Assembly: GCA_004791255.1 (NCBI GenBank)
Contig: SRUQ01000015.1
Location: 1 to 64,000 of the forward strand
Length of the DNA: 64,000 nucleotides
Origin: a bacterium M00.F.Ca.ET.205.01.1.1
GTDB taxonomy: Bacteria > Pseudomonadota > Alphaproteobacteria > Rhizobiales > Rhizobiaceae
Direction: 5' to 3'
Each line of letters opens with the position of its first letter. Within the stretch, counting starts at the first letter, position 1. The notes under the pieces are model-generated. The model saw only the letters and a program-made list of their open reading frames with translations, was not told the origin of the DNA and made no database searches. A program made the position numbers and the translations under genes. Shown here in pieces: positions 60,983 to 64,000 of this stretch.

Positions 60983-61049
60983 CATACGCTTCGTATGCCA
61001 ATTGACATACGTGACGTATGAACTATCTGACAATCATACGCCGCGTATG
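60983..61049. promoter_or_regulatory. Three CATACG-N3-CGTATG operators between tetR-type and MFS genes
   Basis: Perfect 15-bp palindromes at 60983-60997 (spacer CTT), 61006-61020 (TGA) and 61035-61049 (CCG). Arms are identical and only the spacer varies; centres are 23 and 29 bases apart. A TTGACA hexamer at 61003-61008 overlaps the middle copy and could be the -35 of the transporter promoter. This is the expected layout of a TetR operator cluster controlling both divergent genes. Confidence 0.85.
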
Positions 61050-61085
61050 TAATTGCCGGCGCTTCCCTTGTCGAGGAGCAGGACC

Positions 61086-62306
61086 ATGTCAAACCCCTAT
61101 TCGGAGATCTTTCGGGCTCCCGGCACCAAAGGCTTCGCCGCCGCCGGCTTCATGGCCCGCCTGCCGATCGCCATGGCGCCGATCGGCATCGTGGCGATGT
61201 TGTCGCAGACGCGCGGCGAATACTGGCTGGCGGGCGCCGTCTCGGCGACATACGCGCTCGCCAACGCCTTCGTCGCGCCGCAGATATCAAGGCTGGTGGA
61301 CCGCCTTGGCCAGACGCGTATCGTCGTGCCCACCACCATGGTTTCAGTGCTCGCCTTCGCGGTCCTTATCGCCGCCGCCAACCAGGATTGGCCGGTCTGG
61401 ACGCTTTTCGTGTCTGCGCTGCTGGCGGCCGCAATGCCCAGCATGCCGGCCATGGTGCGCGCGCGCTGGACCGAGATTTTCCGTGACCGACCGCAGTTGA
61501 ACACGGCCTTCGCCTTCGAATCGGCCGCCGACGAACTGGTCTACATCGCCGGCGCCTCGCTGTCGGTGGGCCTCAGCACGGCGTTGTTCCCGGAAGCGGG
61601 AATGCTGGTCAGCACGCTGTTCCTCGCCTTTGGCTCGCTGGCCTTCATCGTGCAGCGCGCAACCGAGCCGGGTGTCCGGCCGGTGACGTTGGCTTCGCGC
61701 GGCTCGGCGATCCGCCTGCGGCCGGTGCAGATCATCACCTTCGCGCTGATCTTCATCGGCGCGACGTTCGCGACAACGGAAGTGAGCACCGTCGCCATGA
61801 CGAAGGAGCTTGGTCAGGCTGGCGCCGCAAGCCTTGTCATCGGCGTCTATGCGCTGGGGTCGTTCGTGCTCGGCATCGTCGTCGGCGCACTCAGCCTGAA
61901 AGCACCGCTGCAGCGCCAGCTTGCCGTCGCCGTCGCCCTGGTCGCGCTCGGCACGCTGCTGCCGCTCACCTCCGGCACTGTGCCGCTGCTCGCATTGACC
62001 GTCTTCATCAGCGGCGTGGCAATCTCGCCGACCTTCATAACCGCCTTCGGCCTGATCGAGCGGCACGTGCCGGAAGCCATGCTGACCGAGGGCATCACCT
62101 GGGTGACGACCGGCATCGGCATCGGCATGGCGCTGGGTTCCTTCGCCGCCGGCGCGGTGGTGGACGCTTACGGCGCCCAGAACGGGTTCTGGGTCTCGGT
62201 GGCGGCAGGCACGATTGCGCTCGCCACCGTGCTCGCCGGCCAGCGCAGCCTGGCCACCCGCACATGCGACCTGGACGGATGCGAAGCGGCAATCCCGGCC
62301 GAGTGA
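61086..62306 (+). CDS. MFS transporter
   Basis: Major facilitator superfamily permease of 406 residues with about 12 membrane helices. The family pattern is visible in the loop between helices 2 and 3 (FVAPQISRLVDRLGQTRIV), and the two halves are joined by a central loop (ATEPGVRPVTLASRG). Close TetR neighbourhood and shared palindromes suggest a drug- or metabolite-inducible efflux pump. The substrate is unknown. GAGGAGCAGG precedes the ATG at 61086. Confidence 0.9.
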   Translation: MSNPYSEIFRAPGTKGFAAAGFMARLPIAMAPIGIVAMLSQTRGEYWLAGAVSATYALANAFVAPQISRLVDRLGQTRIVVPTTMVSVLAFAVLIAAANQDWPVWTLFVSALLAAAMPSMPAMVRARWTEIFRDRPQLNTAFAFESAADELVYIAGASLSVGLSTALFPEAGMLVSTLFLAFGSLAFIVQRATEPGVRPVTLASRGSAIRLRPVQIITFALIFIGATFATTEVSTVAMTKELGQAGAASLVIGVYALGSFVLGIVVGALSLKAPLQRQLAVAVALVALGTLLPLTSGTVPLLALTVFISGVAISPTFITAFGLIERHVPEAMLTEGITWVTTGIGIGMALGSFAAGAVVDAYGAQNGFWVSVAAGTIALATVLAGQRSLATRTCDLDGCEAAIPAE

Positions 62307-62325
62307 CGGTTAGGAGTTAGCCGAG

Positions 62326-62347
62326 GCCTACGCGACGTCGCGTAGGC
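62326..62347. terminator. 22-bp perfect palindrome between convergent genes
   Basis: GCCTACGCGAC (62326-62336) is the exact reverse complement of GTCGCGTAGGC (62337-62347), able to form a GC-rich stem of nine pairs around ACGT. It lies between the ends of the MFS and ribBX-type genes, as a bidirectional terminator would, but neither side has a T-tract. Confidence 0.4.
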
Positions 62348-62356
62348 GTCAGCCAG

Positions 62357-63457
62357 CTACAGAATCTCGGTCTTGGCGATGTGGATGCCAAACCCTTCGA
62401 GGCCGACATAGTGGCGCTCGCGCGAGGCGATCAGGTTGATCGAGGTAATGCCGAGATCCTTCAGGATCTGGGCGCCGAGGCCGATCTCGCGCCATTCGTT
62501 CTCGCGCCGGCGCGCCTCTTCATGGTCCTCGCGATCGCCGGACTGCGGGCGCTTGCGCTCCTGATGGGCGACGCCGACCGAGCCTTCTCTGAGATAGACG
62601 ATGACGCCGCGCTTGCGCTCGCCCATCGCCTTCATGATGCCGTCCAGCCGGTGGCTGGTGCCGAACACGTCGGTCACCACATCCTCGGAATGCAGCCTGA
62701 CCGGCACGTCCTCGCCGTCGCGGATATCGCCGAAAACGACGGCGACATGATGCATGGTGTCCCACGGCAGCGTGTAGGTGAAAACCTGGGCCTTGCCGCC
62801 GAGCGTGTCGATATCGGAGCAAGCGACGCGCTCGACCAGCGTTTCCTTGCGCTGCCGGTAGGCGATGAGATCGGCGACCGAAACCTGCTTCAGGCCATGC
62901 TCTTCGGCGAAAGCCTGCACCTGGGGACCGCGCTTGACGGTGCCGTCGTCATTGACCAGTTCGGAAATGACGCCGATCAGCGGCAGGCCGGCGAGCTTGC
63001 ACAGGTCGACCGCCGCCTCGGTATGGCCGGAGCGCATCAAGACGCCGCCTTCGCGCGCGATCAGCGGAAAGATGTGGCCGGGGCGGACGAAATCGGAGGC
63101 GCCGACATTGCCATTGGCCAGGTTGCGCACGGTCAGCGTGCGGTCGTCGGCCGAAATGCCCGTGGTGGTGCCGTGCTTGAAGTCGACGCTGACGGTGAAG
63201 GCGGTGGTGTGCGCGGAATCATTGTCGGCGACCATCGGCTGCAGGTTGAGCCGCTTGGCTTCCTCGCGCGGCATCGGCGTGCAGACGATGCCGGACGTGT
63301 TGCGGATGATGAAGGCCATCTTCTCCGGCGTGCAGTGGACGGCGGCGACGATCAGGTCGCCCTCGTTCTCGCGCCCGTCATCGTCCATGACGACGACGAT
63401 CTCGCCGCGCTCAAAGGCCCGGATGGCTTCGACGATCTTCTTCTGGTCGTAGGGCAT
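62357..63457 (-). CDS. 3,4-dihydroxy-2-butanone 4-phosphate synthase with degenerate GTP cyclohydrolase II domain (RibBX-like)
   Basis: 366 residues. Residues 1 to about 205 are an intact RibB domain (VVVMDDDGRENEGDLI, RPGHIFPLIAREGGVLMRSGHTEAAVDL) that makes the four-carbon riboflavin precursor. The C-terminal half resembles GTP cyclohydrolase II, but the zinc motif, normally with three cysteines around GSxRCDCGxQ, reads VFGTSHRLDGIMKAMG and has none. The RibA reaction is therefore very unlikely. This matches the RibBX variant known from Proteobacteria; a true ribA should be elsewhere. An octamer repeat cluster lies directly upstream. Confidence 0.9.
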   Translation of the reverse strand: MPYDQKKIVEAIRAFERGEIVVVMDDDGRENEGDLIVAAVHCTPEKMAFIIRNTSGIVCTPMPREEAKRLNLQPMVADNDSAHTTAFTVSVDFKHGTTTGISADDRTLTVRNLANGNVGASDFVRPGHIFPLIAREGGVLMRSGHTEAAVDLCKLAGLPLIGVISELVNDDGTVKRGPQVQAFAEEHGLKQVSVADLIAYRQRKETLVERVACSDIDTLGGKAQVFTYTLPWDTMHHVAVVFGDIRDGEDVPVRLHSEDVVTDVFGTSHRLDGIMKAMGERKRGVIVYLREGSVGVAHQERKRPQSGDREDHEEARRRENEWREIGLGAQILKDLGITSINLIASRERHYVGLEGFGIHIAKTEIL

Positions 63458-63477
63458 GGAATGCTCGCTTCGCTCGC

Positions 63478-63583
63478 AGGGCAGTAGGGGAATAAGGCAG
63501 TAGGGCAGTAGGGAAAAGAAAAATTTTGGCGGTCTGCGCGGTCAGCTTAGCATACTGCCCTACTGCCCTACTGCCCTACTGCC
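63478..63583. repeat. Octamer repeats in opposite orientation flanking a short spacer
   Basis: AGGGCAGT/ACTGCCCT octamers. On the left, AGGGCAGTAGGGG (63478-63490) and GGCAGTAGGGCAGTAGGG (63496-63513). On the right, ACTGCCCT three times in tandem plus ACTGCC (63554-63583). The sides are reverse complements, so an 18-bp stem with a 40-60 base loop is possible. The right block includes the last codons and stop of aroC. No gene or transposase is associated. Confidence 0.85.
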
Positions 63584-64000
63584 TTCCTTCCCCGTCTGTC
63601 CCCGATGCCGCAAATAGTGATCAGCGATGGCGCAGGCAACCATGGCTTCGCCGATCGGCACGGCGCGGATGCCGACACAGGGATCGTGGCGGCCCTTGGT
63701 CATCACCTCGACGTCGTTGCCGTCCTTGTCGATCGACTTTCGCGGCGTCAGGATCGACGAGGTCGGCTTGACGGCAAAGCGCGCGACGATCGCCTGGCCG
63801 GTCGAAATGCCGCCAAGGATACCACCGGCATTGTTGGACAGGAACACCGGTCTGCCATCGTTGCCCATGCGCATCTCGTCGGCATTCTGTTCTCCGGTGA
63901 TGCGGGCGGCCTCGAAACCGTTGCCGATCTCGACACCCTTGACCGCGTTGATCGACATCAGGCCGGATGCGATGTCCTGGTCGAGCTTGGCATAGATCGG
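63560..64000 (-). CDS. aroC: Chorismate synthase, 3' part (cut by window edge)
   Basis: C-terminal 146 residues of chorismate synthase, which makes chorismate from EPSP with reduced FMN. The gene continues beyond position 64000; the first codons seen read PIYAKLDQDIASGLMSINAVKGVEIG. Family landmarks are NNAGGILGGISTGQ, RFAVKPTSSI and GRHDPCVGIRAVPIGEAM. The last residues (GSRAVGQ) and the TAG stop at 63562-63560 are encoded by an octamer repeat, so the tail is probably not conserved. Confidence 0.95.
   Translation of the reverse strand, partial: PIYAKLDQDIASGLMSINAVKGVEIGNGFEAARITGEQNADEMRMGNDGRPVFLSNNAGGILGGISTGQAIVARFAVKPTSSILTPRKSIDKDGNDVEVMTKGRHDPCVGIRAVPIGEAMVACAIADHYLRHRGQTGKEGSRAVGQ

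Noticed and set aside
63478..63583. CRISPR-like array
   Set aside because: The octamers are too short, have no unique spacers, and are present in both orientations; no cas genes.

Overview
The window looks like chromosome of a member of the Rhizobiales (Alphaproteobacteria), most likely Mesorhizobium or a close relative. The evidence is high GC, the CcrM methylase, the rhizobial order ctaC-ctaD-ctaB-ctaG-ctaE followed by DUF983, SURF1, ispH, thrB and rnhA, an IalB-family protein, a RibBA homologue without the GTP cyclohydrolase zinc ligands, and general-stress (EcfG-type) promoter motifs. No rRNA, tRNA, IS element, prophage or CRISPR array was seen. About 70 protein genes are supported, plus two decayed gene remnants and several regulatory sites.

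Region 1 (1-16000) is the accessory part. It holds an MscS-type channel, a type I secretion pair (ABC exporter and HlyD-type adaptor) facing a convergent RTX/beta-helix protein that is its likely cargo, and a small stress operon (two charged small proteins and a short-chain dehydrogenase) behind a GGAAC-N17-GTT promoter. Next come a frameshifted DUF892 remnant, an inorganic pyrophosphatase/isochorismatase-like pair diverging from a small membrane protein across a symmetric GGAAC-N17-GTTCC element, a HAD phosphatase plus HerA-like ATPase that reads as one gene broken by a frameshift, and a single protein joining a family 25 glycosyltransferase to an O-antigen-ligase-like membrane domain.

Region 2 (16000-40300) is mostly core: smc, a DsbA-like lipoprotein, dciA, mutY, HAD hydrolases, ccrM, a nucleoside deaminase, thrC, an M16 peptidase, an acetyltransferase, a membrane PAS-GGDEF-EAL protein with a degenerate GGDEF site, a LysR regulator diverging from a metallo-beta-lactamase-fold hydrolase, yqgE, a DsbD-like secreted protein, a peroxiredoxin, rnhA, thrB and ispH.

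Region 3 (40300-50600) carries the cytochrome aa3 oxidase genes and their assembly factors, with a 55-residue membrane protein between ctaB and ctaG and an L,D-transpeptidase plus terminator set between ctaE and DUF983. IalB-family, YbjN-like and tldD genes follow, then a decayed sirtuin remnant.

Region 4 (50600-64000) holds two RNA methyltransferase genes, dxs, pirin, xseB and a histone-deacetylase-family amidohydrolase. bluB lies behind a clear cobalamin riboswitch. A TetR regulator and an MFS transporter share an intergenic region with three matching palindromes. Last come the ribBX-type gene and the 3' part of aroC, whose stop codon lies inside an octamer repeat.
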